A DNA stretch of 64,000 nucleotides, taken from NCBI GenBank assembly GCA_948146395.1, contig OX411559.1, forward strand, positions 42,144,239 through 42,208,238, given 5' to 3'. The stretch's first letter is position 1; every line of letters begins with the position of its first letter. Position numbers and translations under genes: made by a program. A model generated the notes under the pieces. It had not been told where the DNA came from. It saw only the letters and a list, made by a program, of their open reading frames with translations, and ran no database searches. Source of the DNA: Fragum whitleyi. Lineage: Eukaryota; Mollusca; Bivalvia; Cardiida; Cardiidae. Shown here piece by piece: positions 33,500 through 45,460 of the stretch.

Positions 33500-36400
33500 G
33501 AATCTAATAATTACCGATTAACATATAATCTTATAATCTATATAAACGTCTTTTCATAGTTTAACGTTAAGTAGAAGGTTAGTCAACCTAGACATTAGGG
33601 TCACATAGAAAGTCTGTATAAAAAACAAGATATCTATACCAAACCACAAAAGAAACGTAGAATTATTAAAACTCGTAGAAAATGCATTCGGAACATCACT
33701 CGGACATTTCCGTAAACAGCAACAGACCTCGGATGTATGCAAGGCGGATGGGTATGTAACAAAATCGTGCATTTTGTTAGGCAGAAACAGTGTAAGAAAA
33801 ACTAGCACTGTATATTTATATGATTTTTGCAGCCCTTATTTAAGAATCTAAATATATTTATACAAGAATACAATTGTTTCACGTCAGTGACTTAAACGAG
33901 TAGCGTTGGCGACGTCGAATGTTTTGACTCAAAGTTTCGAGCGCTTAACTGACGTCATCGAGTTTTTCCAAGGTTTTCCCGTAATTTTTAAAAATAGTCC
34001 GTCTATATACATCCGAGGTTGATCGTGAGATTGGCCGATTGGTGTTGCGAATGGTAGAAAATGTCGAAAAACATTTGATCACCTGTGGTGACACTAAATT
34101 ATTCCGAACTCAAAGCTAAATAAAAAATTACAAAGTTTTGCTTGGCTTTTATAATTTGTTGTGCATAGCGTTGCCACTCTCTTCTTTAGATTGAAAAAAG
34201 TAGTTTTTGAAATTTATGCAAAGATCAGGTATTCCTTACTTTCTTAGGTAGTTACTGGTTTTTAAACAGTCCCAAAAGTGTTATTTTTTTATGAAAGCCT
34301 CCGACATTTCTTTCTTAAGCAGGGAAAAGATTATTTTTAGCATTGCTGGAATCAACGTTGCTTTTTGCGGTGGATTTCGATTATTCGCATGGGGCCCGGT
34401 TTACTAAACTTCTAACGAACAAATTGATCTTAAACAAAAATCACACATCGTACTTTGCGTTTTCATTCAATGTTTGATTCTACCTTGCAATATCTCATTG
34501 AAATCGTCTTCAAAAGACGATTCCAATGAGGTTATTCACGGCAGAATTTCATTCTAAATTACTTCTGTAAAAGCAACGTTAATTTTTGACTTGCGCAAAA
34601 AATGATCGTAAGAAGATTAGGAGAACGGGCCCCAATAGCATAAGAACCGTAAATGACAGAAACAGCTTGGATTGGGAAATGAAGAAATGCAACACACGAC
34701 TTTTGCGAATTAGTCTCTACCCAAGCCGAAAACCGAAGACATTAAAAGACCAGCTCGAAACACTGCTTAGATTTGAGCAAGTTTTGTTTCCTCATACCTC
34801 TTGTATCCTATCTTAAGTTAGCTCGAACTAAACGATGGTATCGGGTTTTCTCAACTATTGCTATCTTTGGTGTTTAACTTCAATTCGCATAATGGCTGTG
34901 AATTTAAAGTTCAAATATAAGCCTTTTCTAAAAAGATTTCCTTAAAAATAAAAATGTTCAAGTGTCTCGTTTCTTTTGGGGTTCGGTATATTTAATGGAT
35001 AATGATAGTTTTGTTGGTTTCATGGAGATATAAAACTTAAAACTTAAATACTCTGTTTGGATACACGAAGTGGATTCATACATATGTGTGTTAAGGTTTT
35101 TACTTTCATTCCACTGTGATATCAACAAAAACCTTCTTTATATCTTATAAATCAATATTATAAATGAGCCTGTGTGTGACATTTCCAACAATTGCTTATG
35201 TGCGTGATATACAGACGTTGGGCAGCATAGATAATGGCCAACTGCAATAAGAATATATGCTGACCACCTGAAGAGGCATTAAACCATATCTATCTATATA
35301 ACACACAGTGACGACTCTGGTCAGACTGTGCGGCTGCACAGGCTGATCTAGGTCCTAACGTTGAGCAGATGTGAAATTGCTGGAAAAGTCACACACTTGC
35401 TCAAATCATAAACGTGAATGATTGTGAAAAATGGAACGGATTGGCACTGTAAAATTTTACATGTGAGCCTTTCTGTATTAAAAGTGCAATAGGAAAATAC
35501 TCAAAAAGTTGGTAGAAAATAGGTTGACTTTAAAAAACAAAACATTTTAGTATGCGTTTCATTTTTGCGTTTTTTTTTTTTTTTGTGGATCATGAAATTA
35601 AGATCTGCCTTTTTGGATCAAGGGAGCATGCATTTGACTTCTTAGGTGAGGTTAATGAAGCATTACATCTTTTTTTCTGAATTTAGGGTTCATCATGCTG
35701 CATTCTTAACGATGTTAATCAGAATAGTCGAAACAACTTTATGAAGACACCTTTAATTTTCTAAGAAAAAAAATCATGCATGACGTCATTGAAATAGATA
35801 CTGTATACAATTATGCACTATCTTTGTTCCTTAAATTCTTCCCTCTCTTTTTTAGGAACGAGTAGTAATTGGACAATCTAACGTGCTAGTTATTACGTCG
35901 TTTTACTCTAAGACCGTAGATCAAAAGTTTACAAAACTACCGTTGATTGAAATGTTTACCCACATTCTTTACAATAATGCTACATTCGTTCATGTTCTTT
36001 TTCTTATAACAAAAGATTTCACCCTATTTGCATATTTCATATATGTAAAGATTCTACATATATCAAAACCTCTATCGATGTCACCCCCCCCACACACACA
36101 CACCCCGCCGAAAAAAACCGCAACGTTCTGTCGGAAATAGATGTATTACGAATGATTAAAAAAATATTTAAGATATTAAAAGTGTGTGTGTCAATTTGAT
36201 TGAGTTATGGAACTAGAAACCTTATCACACTGTATGAGTACGCGAAGCGGATTCATACATTAGTGTGATTTGGCTTTAAGTTTAATGCCTCAATGAAATC
36301 AACAATCGCTCTCTTCATATCTTTAATTTCTTGAAGCAAAAATGTTAAGTTTTAACCTCAAATACATGCATTATATTTAAGGGATTACTTTCCACGGAAG

Positions 36401-36970
36401 CTAGCAAAAAAGCTGCGTTATCAAAATCTTGTTCAGAATAACTAACCAATTTTTCAGCCCTAATGCACGAATCTTGGTTATCACAAAAGAAATTAGATAA
36501 TTCAGATATTTAATTACTTAAATTAACTGCATATGAATTATTATACAATCGTTTATTAAAAAATCTTTACCTACCTATTTGCGCTACCCATTATTCCCAC
36601 TTGATAACAATAATTAAATATTGTTTGTTATTCTTAATTTTGATTACTTGATTAGAGTTTTTAACGGGATCGAGTAAAAGACTGAATTCTATTGTATTCG
36701 TGCACAGCAGAACCATTCTATATATATATATTTGACAAGGCGACAGCCAATGAATTCAGTATTGTACACGATAATATTCAATGACTTCCTTATTTCATGC
36801 TGTAGCGCTTCTCTAACAAAGCACCGCGATCGAGGCAGACAAAAACAATGAAAAGATTCGGATACGGTTCAGCTTGGTACGAATCAAAAAAAATTCAGTT
36901 TTGTACTAGATCATGCTAAATAACTTCTTTATCAAAGACTATGTCGTACTAATTCCATAACAAAGAACAA
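33500..36970. other. Intergenic, no gene recognised
   Basis: Contains a fragment of repeat D (33682-33745), a short hairpin (TCATTGAAATCGTCTT / AAGACGATTCCAATGA at 34496-34531), a decayed relative of family T (about 35300-35420, GACTCTGGTCAGACTGTGC) and two copies of a GGATTCATACAT-containing dispersed repeat (35040-35160, 36220-36340). No coding sequence supported. Confidence 0.5.
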
Positions 36971-36972
36971 CA

Positions 36973-37224
36973 AAATGAGCCCGTGCGAGAGAGTTTCAAC
37001 AATTTTAAATATGCGCGAAGCAAAGACATTGACCCGCCTGTGAATCTGCAAAGTCTGGCCAGAGTCTAACTTTGCACTTAGAAGATAGATAAGGAATCAA
37101 AGTATCTGTAGACCATCGGGTTACATTTTTTTTATGATTTTGATTGTGGCTGTCTATGCATCTCAATGTTTGAACCTCGCCTACATTCAAAATTGTTGGA
37201 AATGTGACGCACAGTCTCAAATTA
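36973..37224. mobile_element. TIR element family T (~250 bp), copy 2
   Basis: Collinear with 10945-11196: TGAGCCCGTGCGAGAGAGTT at the left, GCAAAGACATTGACC, TCTGGCCAGAGTC, GATAGATAAGG and GTAGACCATC inside, and AATGTGACGCACAGTCTCA at the right. Confidence 0.65.
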
Positions 37225-37330
37225 ATTTGACATACATTAAGAAATGATGACGATTAGGTGATTTAAAGCTGTTCCTATGAATTATTTTTCAATCGCTGTT
37301 TGAATAAATACGAAATTTTTTCATTTTATG

Positions 37331-37468
37331 CAATAAAAGCGTCAATTCACGTTTTTGCGAGCGTTAAATTTGCAGAGACCCTAAAACTGCTTAAACGCCT
37401 TCGCCTCGCACACTCGCGTTAAACCAGTTTTCGGGTCTCTGCAAATGCCCTCAAAAACGTGAATTAAC
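37331..37468. mobile_element. Foldback element with ~55-bp arms
   Basis: GTCAATTCACGTTTTTGCGAG and TTTGCAGAGACCCTAAAACTG at the left face CAGTTTTCGGGTCTCTGCAAA and TCAAAAACGTGAATTAACCC at the right, around a CG-rich loop. It is a single copy in this window. Confidence 0.7.
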
Positions 37469-37469
37469 C

Positions 37470-38775
37470 CTTTATTCAAAGAAACCAATAGCTAGTTAGA
37501 ATATCTAATATACTCTTCTCACGCCCTTAATATAAACTACTTCTGCAGAGTATAAATTCAATTAAATCAGTATTGTATTCTATCATGTTTAATGCTATCT
37601 TTATTTCTCACCATTTCGACATAATACGTCTCTATTAAAATATCACAAGGCAGATAAAATGAGAAGGATTCAATTATGATGGAAATCTTCCAAAGGGTTT
37701 TAAAATGCATAAAAACTATGCGTATTACGATGTTATCGAAAAATCTATGTTCCAAAAATAGGAATTCAATTAAATCTTTATTGATGGGTCGAATTGGTCA
37801 GTGCGTATTGATAACAGTGTGTATAGGTAAACCATGTTATCTTAATGTTTACAAACAGACTTTCGACGAGTTTAATATAGAGAAATTGGGACCAACGTAT
37901 TTTTGCTGTCACGGTCTTTTAACTATACTGAAGGATCACAGAAACACAAAACTACTGGTAATTTAACCACCCCTTTAATTACATCTATAAACGCCACATG
38001 TCAAAGCGTAAAAGTAACATGCTTTCGAAACCGACTTCATAATGAAGAAATTTAGATTGAAACGACAAAAAGCATTGAATATCGATCGGGAGAAAAAAAA
38101 AGTGTTTTTCTTGATGAGTTTCTTTACACTACCAGTATAAAGGTGATTACAATTGTAATTAGATACCGTTATCTCACGCTTGTTAAATTTCAGTTCAGTC
38201 TACCCTAACTTTTTCTTTTCGCCTCAAAGTATCTTTATGTATATTTAAAATTTCAAAGCGTAAGCCAAGATGGCGACTAGAAATTATTGAAAAGAATTTT
38301 TAGGTATCAATACGCGGAATTTGCAAGGACCGGGGACGATAGAAATGACGAAATACATAAGTTTAGAAATAAAAAGGGGTTGAAGGGAATGTAATAAATA
38401 GAATAATCCACTTGTTGTTTCTGATATGAAAAATATTTCACTGGAACACATTATTAGGCTTAGGCTGATTTAGGTTTGGAATAGTGTTTCATTCTTTTGC
38501 AGTTATTTTAAACACAATTGGAATGAAATGGTTACAACAAAAAAAAACCCAAATGTGATTCAACTTTAAAAACAATGTATGAAATATGCTCACTAGAATG
38601 TCTCTTTCCACAAGTTATTGGTATTTTTGTAAAAAAGCGTTGCCAATTACAAGATCATCAGGATGTGTTGTTAAACGAGAATGCCCCTCCAACTTTTATT
38701 TTATCGAAACCGTGGATTCAAACATTAATATGGAAATTCTAAATTTAAGTCTTTCGGTTGTCTAAAACCGCTGCT
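37470..38775. other. Intergenic, no gene recognised
   Basis: A 96-codon frame at 37676-37966 (plus) and its antisense shadow have no motif or splice support. Nothing else was seen. Confidence 0.5.
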
Positions 38776-38780
38776 ATATA

Positions 38781-39608
38781 TACTCAGTACCAAAAGAAAG
38801 TATGCACTTTTGAATTTTGAATATCTCGGAAATTACACAACCTACCGTCATGTAATTTCGTATGGCGCTCAACAAGAGTATTTGCTAACGATATTTGGAA
38901 TAAAAAATCACGTGGTGTGCAAACCTTTTCTGCTAAATAGAGACCTTTGATTTTGCTTGTTTTGCATGTGCATCACGCGTTAGATGTCTGTTTGGTCCGA
39001 AATTGCATTTAGTTGAATCATTGTGTCGTAGCTAATCATAAAATCACATCTTCATTGCAATTGTGCATATTGCAACTGCATGGTTTGACTTATAATTTTC
39101 GTTGATGAACATAATCGAACATTGTCAGGGTCAGAACGTCAGCAAAAATGACAAAGATTGCATATTCCTATAGAAATAGTGGGCATCATTTTGTCAGGCC
39201 TATAATGAGTACATGGAGAGGTCATAGAACGTCATAGCACTTTATGACGATAAGTTACTGACCTAACAACGCAGCAATTACTTACGTTGACGCCCACGTA
39301 ACGTCTGCAGGAATAATAAAACTTTTGTCAGAAATTGTCTTGGAATGTCTCCTAAAACTCTAAAATGTGACGTAAGCACATAGCTCTTGCAAGAGAACAA
39401 ACTGTAAGGGGCTCAAATCTTAACGTTATACATTCTGTTTTCGCGTATGCAGTATGTGATGCTTTGCCAAACTCTGATTTGACTTCTAATTTCAAAAAGG
39501 TCTTATCTTAAGAATGGCATCAAATCTATCCATTAATGTCTCTCAACTTTGTAAAAATCGAGAAAAATGCAAAAAGTGAAAGTGCACACTTTCTTATGGA
39601 ACTCAGTA
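38781..39608 (+). mobile_element. TIR element family E, copy 2 (828 bp)
   Basis: Left end TACTCAGTACCAAAAGAAAG, right end TTTCTTATGGAACTCAGTA, flanked by TA. Collinear with copy 3 and inverted relative to copy 1. Confidence 0.82.
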
Positions 39609-41403
39609 TATTTATTATCAAATAATTAAAGAATAATTCAACATTAGTTGGGTCAGGGATGCTGCTTAAACTGACAGACGGATGCATCAGATGGCAACGA
39701 AACTAATGGAAACTTAAAGCCCTGATGTATAGCTTTTGATCGCAGGGGTTGGGAACGATGAGGGTATGGAAAGATGGTGCATCAGTCGATCGAAAATTGG
39801 GTACCCGAAATATTTAATATTGCTTAATTATTAAATAAATCGAATGAACAGGGGTCAGGGACGCTGCTAAAACGGACAGACGGATGCATCAGACTGCAAC
39901 GAAACCGATGGAAACTTAAAGCCAAGATGGGTAGCAAATAAACACGAGGGTAGAGGAAGATTTGGGTATGTATAGATAGGTACATCAGTCGATTGAAAAT
40001 TTGGTACCCGAAATATTAAACATTAAATCATGATTAAATGATTATTAAATAAATCGAATGGACAGGGGTCAGGGATGCTGCTTAAACGGAAAGACGGATG
40101 CATCAGACGCCAACGAAACCGATTGAAACTTATAGACCAGATGCGTAGCTAGTAAATGCGGGGATCGAGGACGATTGTGGATATGTAGAGATGAGAGCTA
40201 GTAAACGATGGGGTTGGCGACGATTAGGGTATGGATAGTTTTGTGCATCAGTCAATTGAAAAAATGGATACCCGAATTTAATCATGATTAAATAATTATT
40301 TCATAAATCGAATGATCAGTAGTCAGGAATGTTGCTTAAACGGCAAAACGGATCCATCAGACGGCAACAAAAGCGATGGAAAATTAAAGCCAAGATGCGT
40401 AGCTAGAAAACGCGTGAGTTGTGGACAATGTGTGAATGGATAGATGGGTGCATCTGTCGATGGAAAATTTGGTTCCAGAAATATTTTACGTTTAATCATG
40501 ATTAAAACATGATTGAATAAATCGAATGAGCAGGGGTCAGGGATGCTGCTTAAACTGAAAGACGGATGCATCAGACACCAACGAAACCGATGGAAGCTTA
40601 AATCCCAGATATATAGCTACTTAACGCGGTCGGGGACGATGTTGGATAGATGGGTGCTTCTGTTGATTTAAAATTTTGTACCTTTAATATTTAAAATTTA
40701 ATAATGATTAAACAATGATTAAATACATCGAATGAACATGGGTCAGGGATGCTGCTAAAAATGACAGACAGACGCATCAGATGACTACGAAACCGATGGA
40801 AACTTAAAGCCTAGATGTTTAGCTTGTAAAGGCGGAGGTTGGGGACGATGTCGGTATTGAAAGGTAGGTTCATCAAGCGATCGATTATTTTGTACGCGAA
40901 ATATTTAACATTAAATCATTATTAAATAATCATTGAAAAATTGAATGAACATGGGGTGGGGATGCTTCTTAAACGGACAGATGGATGCATTAGACGGCGA
41001 AGAAACCGATGGAAACTTAAAGCATAGATGCGTAGCTAGTTCACGAGGGGGTTGGGGACGATGTGTATATGGTTAGATGGGTGCATCAGTCGATTGAAAA
41101 TTTTGTACCTTTAATATTTAACATTTTATAATGATTAAATAATGATTGAATAAATCGAATGAACAGGGGTCAGGGATGCTGCTTAATTTGACAGACGGAC
41201 GCATCAGATGGCTACGAAACCGATGGAAACTTAAAGCCTAGATGTTTAGCCTGTAAACGCGGGGTTGGGGACGATGTTGCTATTGAAATATAGGTTAATT
41301 AGTCGATCGAATATTTGGTACGCGAAATATTTTACATTAAATCATGATTAAATAATTGAAAATTTTGTTCCTTAAATATTTAACATTTTATAATGATTAA
41401 ATA

Positions 41404-41985
41404 CACTGAAACGAACTTCTAAACGGCCTCTTGGTTTTTGCTGAAAAAGAAATATTTTCTTTGGTTTCTGAAATTGGAAATAGTCGGATTCTATTAGAAA
41501 AATCATTCAGGAAGAATCTTCAATAAACATTTACTTGAAAAACTGTGAGGAAAGCAGCTAATTTGACAGGAGTGCAAGGGTACCCCTGATTTCAAAATTA
41601 ACATTGCTGGGTGGGGTATTTTTGACATTTCATCCTTGTTTGAGAAACGAAAGGGACACAAGTTCATTTTCTTCAGTGATTTGGTGTCTGACACGCAATG
41701 ACCATCAAATTTGGTCACTTATAGGATTAATCGCCAAATATTTCTTAGACCGAAAATTTGAAATTCTTCGAAAATGTTCAACTTTTGTGACTTTCGTGAT
41801 TGAGGGTTCTTGTGTTTGATCGTTTGATAAAGACACCAAGGATAAAAATCTAAATCCATTTTTCTTTTAGAATACGCCAAATTGAACGACCTTTCATATG
41901 GAAATAAAAGATAGTTCATTTAAGGACTATAAATATGTTAAAATATGGCAAATGTAAAGTGGCCGTTTAGAAGTTCGTTTCAGTG
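41404..41985 (+). mobile_element. TIR element family C, copy 3 (582 bp, perfect 25-bp TIRs)
   Basis: CACTGAAACGAACTTCTAAA at the left is matched exactly by the complement of the right end (TTTAGAAGTTCGTTTCAGTG). The identity extends 25 bp, with TA on both sides. It is inserted within a unit of the ~210-bp satellite. The perfect TIRs make it the youngest of the three copies. Confidence 0.88.
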
Positions 41986-42311
41986 TAATGATTGAAAAAA
42001 TCGAATGAAAAGGGGTCATGGATGCTGCTTATACGAACAGACAGATGCATCAGACAGCAACGAAACCGGTGGAAAATAAAAGACCACATACGTACCTAGT
42101 TAACGCGGGGCTGCGGACGATGTGGGTATGGATGGATGGGTGCATCAGTGTAACGAAAACCTGGTACCCTAAATATTTAACATTAAATCAGGATTGAAAA
42201 ATTATTATTACATCGAATGAACAGGGGTCAGGGATGCTGCTTAAACGGACAGACGATGTGGGTATGGATAGATGGGTGCATCAGTCGATTGAAAATTGGG
42301 TACCCGAAATA

Positions 42312-43131
42312 TACTTAGTTCCAAAAGAAGTTGTGCACTTTTGAAATTTGAATATCTATGAAATTACATAATCTATCGTCATGAAACGTCGTATGACTAT
42401 CCCCAAGAGTATGTGCAAACGATATTTGAAAACAAAAAATGCGCGATGAACAAAAGATTTCTGCTAAATTGAGAAATTATATTTGGCATGTTTTGCATGT
42501 GCATCACGCGTTAGACAAAAAATTGGTCTGAAAATGCATTCGGTTGAAAATTTTCGGCTTTCCTGAGCATAAAATCACATCTTCAATACAATTGTGCATG
42601 CTGCTGTTTGACTACCAATAAACGTCGGTGAACAAATTCGAACCTAATTAGATTCAGAACGTCATTTAAATTGATTGAGCATTCATATTCTAATAGAAAT
42701 CGAGGCTATCATTTTGTAAGGCTTTTAATAAGCAAATCGAGATGTCATAGAACGACATAGCAAAATCCTATGACAAGTTACTGGCCTAACAACTTAGCAA
42801 TGTCTAACGTTGACGTACACGTAACGTCTGCATGAAAATTAAAACGTTTGTTTGGAAAGGGCTTAAATTGGTCTCTTAAACTCTATACTGCAACACAAAA
42901 ACATAGCTCTTACCAAAGAAAAAGTTGTAAGTAGGTCAAATGTCGACATTTGAAGTTCCGTCTGTGCGAATGCAGCATGCGATACTTAATCAAAATCTGA
43001 TTTGACATTTAAATTAAAAAGGTCTTGTCTAAAGTATGGTACCAAATTAACTCCATAATTTACCTCCAACTTTATAAAAATCAAGAGAAATGTAAAAAGG
43101 GAAAGTTCACACTTTCTTATGGAACTCAGTA
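42312..43131 (+). mobile_element. TIR element family E, copy 3 (820 bp), inserted in satellite
   Basis: Left end TACTTAGTTCCAAAAGAAG and right end CTTTCTTATGGAACTCAGTA, with TA flanks. It interrupts the satellite word CGAAATATTTAACATT. A short degenerate (CCCTAA)n filler follows at 43137-43171. Confidence 0.82.
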
Positions 43132-43136
43132 TATTT

Positions 43137-43171
43137 TTAACCCTCTAACCTTAACCCTAACCCCAACCCTG
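43137..43171 (-). repeat. Short degenerate telomeric-type filler, C-rich on + strand
   Basis: AACCCTCTAACCTTAACCCTAACCCCAACCC lies between the right end of the family E element and the resumption of the satellite unit (TTGACATTGAATCATGATT). Its orientation is opposite to the terminal telomere. A second trace (CTAACCCTAACCC) lies near 43476. Confidence 0.7.
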
Positions 43172-44035
43172 TTTGACATTGAATCATGATTAATTAATTA
43201 TTAAATCAATCGAATGAACAGGAGTCAACGATGCTGCTTAAACGGACGGACGGATGCATCAGACGGCAACGAAACCAATGGAAACTTAAGGCCTATATGC
43301 GTAGCTAGTAAACGCAGGGGTCGGGGACGATTTGGGAATGGATGGATGCGTGCATCAGTCGATCGAAAATTGGGCACACAAAATATTTAAATTAATTTAT
43401 TATCAAATAAATCGAATAAGCAAGAGTCAGGGATGATGCTTAAATGGACAGACGGCAACAAAACTGATGGAAACTAACCCTAACCCAAGCCCAGATGTGT
43501 AGCTAGTTAACGCGGGTGTCGGGGACGATGTGGGTATGGATAGATGGGTGCATCAGTCGATTGAAAATTGGAAACCCGAAATATTTAACATTAATTCTTG
43601 ATTAAATGATTAATAAATACATCGAATGAACAGGGTCTGGGATGCTGCTTAAACGGACAGACGGATGCATCAGACGGCAACGAAACTGATGGAAAATTTA
43701 AGCCCAGATGCGTAAAATAATTATTTAATGAATCGAATGAACAGGGGTCAGGAATGCTGTTTAAACGGACAGACAGTTGCATCAGACGGCAACTAAGCCG
43801 ATGGAAACATAAAGCCCAGATACGTAGCTAGTAATCGCTGGGGTCGGGGACGATGTAGGTATGGATAGATCGGTGCATCCGTCGATGGAAATTGGGTACC
43901 CGAAATATTTAACATTAATTCTTGATTAAATGATTATTAATTACATCGAATGAATAGGGGTCTGGGATGCTGCTTAAACGGACAGACGGATGCATCAGAT
44001 GGCAACGAAACTTAAAGCGAAGCTAGTAAACGAGA

Positions 44036-45213
44036 GAGCAAGGAATAGGGTTAGGGTTACGGTATAAGGCTAAAACTTAAGGTGAACTTTCCAAGATGAG
44101 CATCACGTGATATCACGTAACCTATTTTTGGCCAAGGCGCTTGCGCATTTGTGATCAGATCTGTCATAAATTCTTGTCTGGTTCAAGTTTGAATATTGGA
44201 AACAAATATATTTATAGAGGTTATTTACTTTATTTTTTTCTTCATTTAAGTTTTTATTTCTATAATAGATATTGTAGAAGTCATTTTCTTTTAACATAGT
44301 TCTTTGTCTTCATTGTATTTTTTGTCTTCTTTGTATGACGTCATTGTTTCTTTTATGCTAGAATTTGCCAAATGATTTTTACTTATGGGTGCCGTAGGGA
44401 GAATAATAAGATATGATTAAATACGTTATTAGAAATGGGGTCAAATTACCAAACTTATGCATTCATGAGTTGACTTTGAGTTAACTCAGAGTTGACTATG
44501 AGTTAACTCAGAGTTAACTCTGAGTAATCGATGGTGTAAACCCAAAAAAGATTTCTTACAAATTGAACTCAAGCACAAACCCAAACTCTACCTTTATTTT
44601 ACCAAACGTCACTCTACCACTACTCTATAGTTAACCCTATCACATTACCCTCGCTTTTATCCATCACCACCCTTACTCTTATCAATACTATGTGGACCTA
44701 GCGTATGCGCATTTGTTGTGAGGCTTTTTTTCAGGTTAAATTTATGAATATTAGACTTTCTTAAATTTAGAGGGTTATTATCTTGTTCATACAGGGTTAT
44801 GGGTTTGGTTTTGATCTATGAAATAATTTTTCGGGTGTTATTGACTTTTTCCACAAGGATATATCAAATGATTATTTCATTTTAGGATGCTATGGGGATA
44901 GAGTTTTTCTGAGAAAATCTAGAACTTGAATTCGGTATTAGAAAGAGGACAATATTACAAGACATATACGGAGTAGTTGTCAGGTTACCCAAACGAAAGA
45001 TTTTTTTACAAGTAAGAGTAACTGCATAAACCCATCCCACACAATCTTTACGCATCCAAATTCTGCCTTTACAGACCCTACCCCAATGTACCTAGCCCTT
45101 AGCTACCATAACCTTACACGTATCCTACCGACCGGCTACACAAACATCATTTGTACAAAAAAATAATCAACCTCTACTCTGACTCTTACCCCTACAATAA
45201 CCTTACTCTATCT
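44036..45213. repeat. Fossil subtelomeric unit and AT-rich flank
   Basis: 44047-44170 reads GGGTTAGGGTTACGGTATAAGGCTAAAAC..., then ATGAGCATCAC, CCTATTTTTGGCCAAGGCGCTTGCGCATTTGTG. This matches the start of the subtelomeric unit (TATAAGGCTGAAACGAG... TGTGGCCAAAGCGCTTGCCATTTGTG) and is its most diverged copy. The remainder includes a short GAGTTAACTC tandem palindrome (44470-44525) and TACCC-rich DNA. Confidence 0.55.
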
Positions 45214-45460
45214 TTAGGGTTAAAGTTAATGTTAGGGTTAGGGTTAGGGTTAGGGTTAGGGTTAGGGTTAGGGTTAGGGTTAGGGTTAGGGTTAGGGTTA
45301 GGGTTAGGGTTAGGGTTAGGGTTAGGGTTAGGGTTAGGGTTAGGGTAAGGGTTAGGGTTAGGGTTAGGGTTAGGGTTAGGGTTAGGGTAAGGGTTAGGGT
45401 TAGGGTTAGGGTTAGGGTTAGGGTTAGGGTTAGGGTTAGGGTTAGGGTTAGGGTTAGGGT
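45214..45460 (+). repeat. Interstitial TTAGGG block, about 40 repeats
   Basis: Almost perfect TTAGGG with two GGGTAAGGG variants, in the same orientation as the terminal telomere. It passes directly into a diverged subtelomeric unit (TATAAGACTGAAACGAGAG). Confidence 0.95.

Larger units (their letters stand above)
39640..44030 (+). repeat. ~210-bp satellite, about 15 diverged units
   Basis: The anchor GGGATGCTGCTTAAAC (with variants) recurs at about 39656, 39849, 40072, 40327, 40538, 40744, 40957, 41166, 42016, 42230, 43225, 43432, 43635, 43750 and 43963. Between anchors, ordered blocks include GACAGACGGATGCATCAGA, AACGAAACCGATGGAAACTT, GATGGGTGCATCAGTCGATT and CGAAATATTTAACATTAAAT. Most spacings are 193-255 bp. 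The array is split by TIR elements at 41404-41985 and 42312-43131. The short ORFs on the minus strand across it are by-products. Confidence 0.85.
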
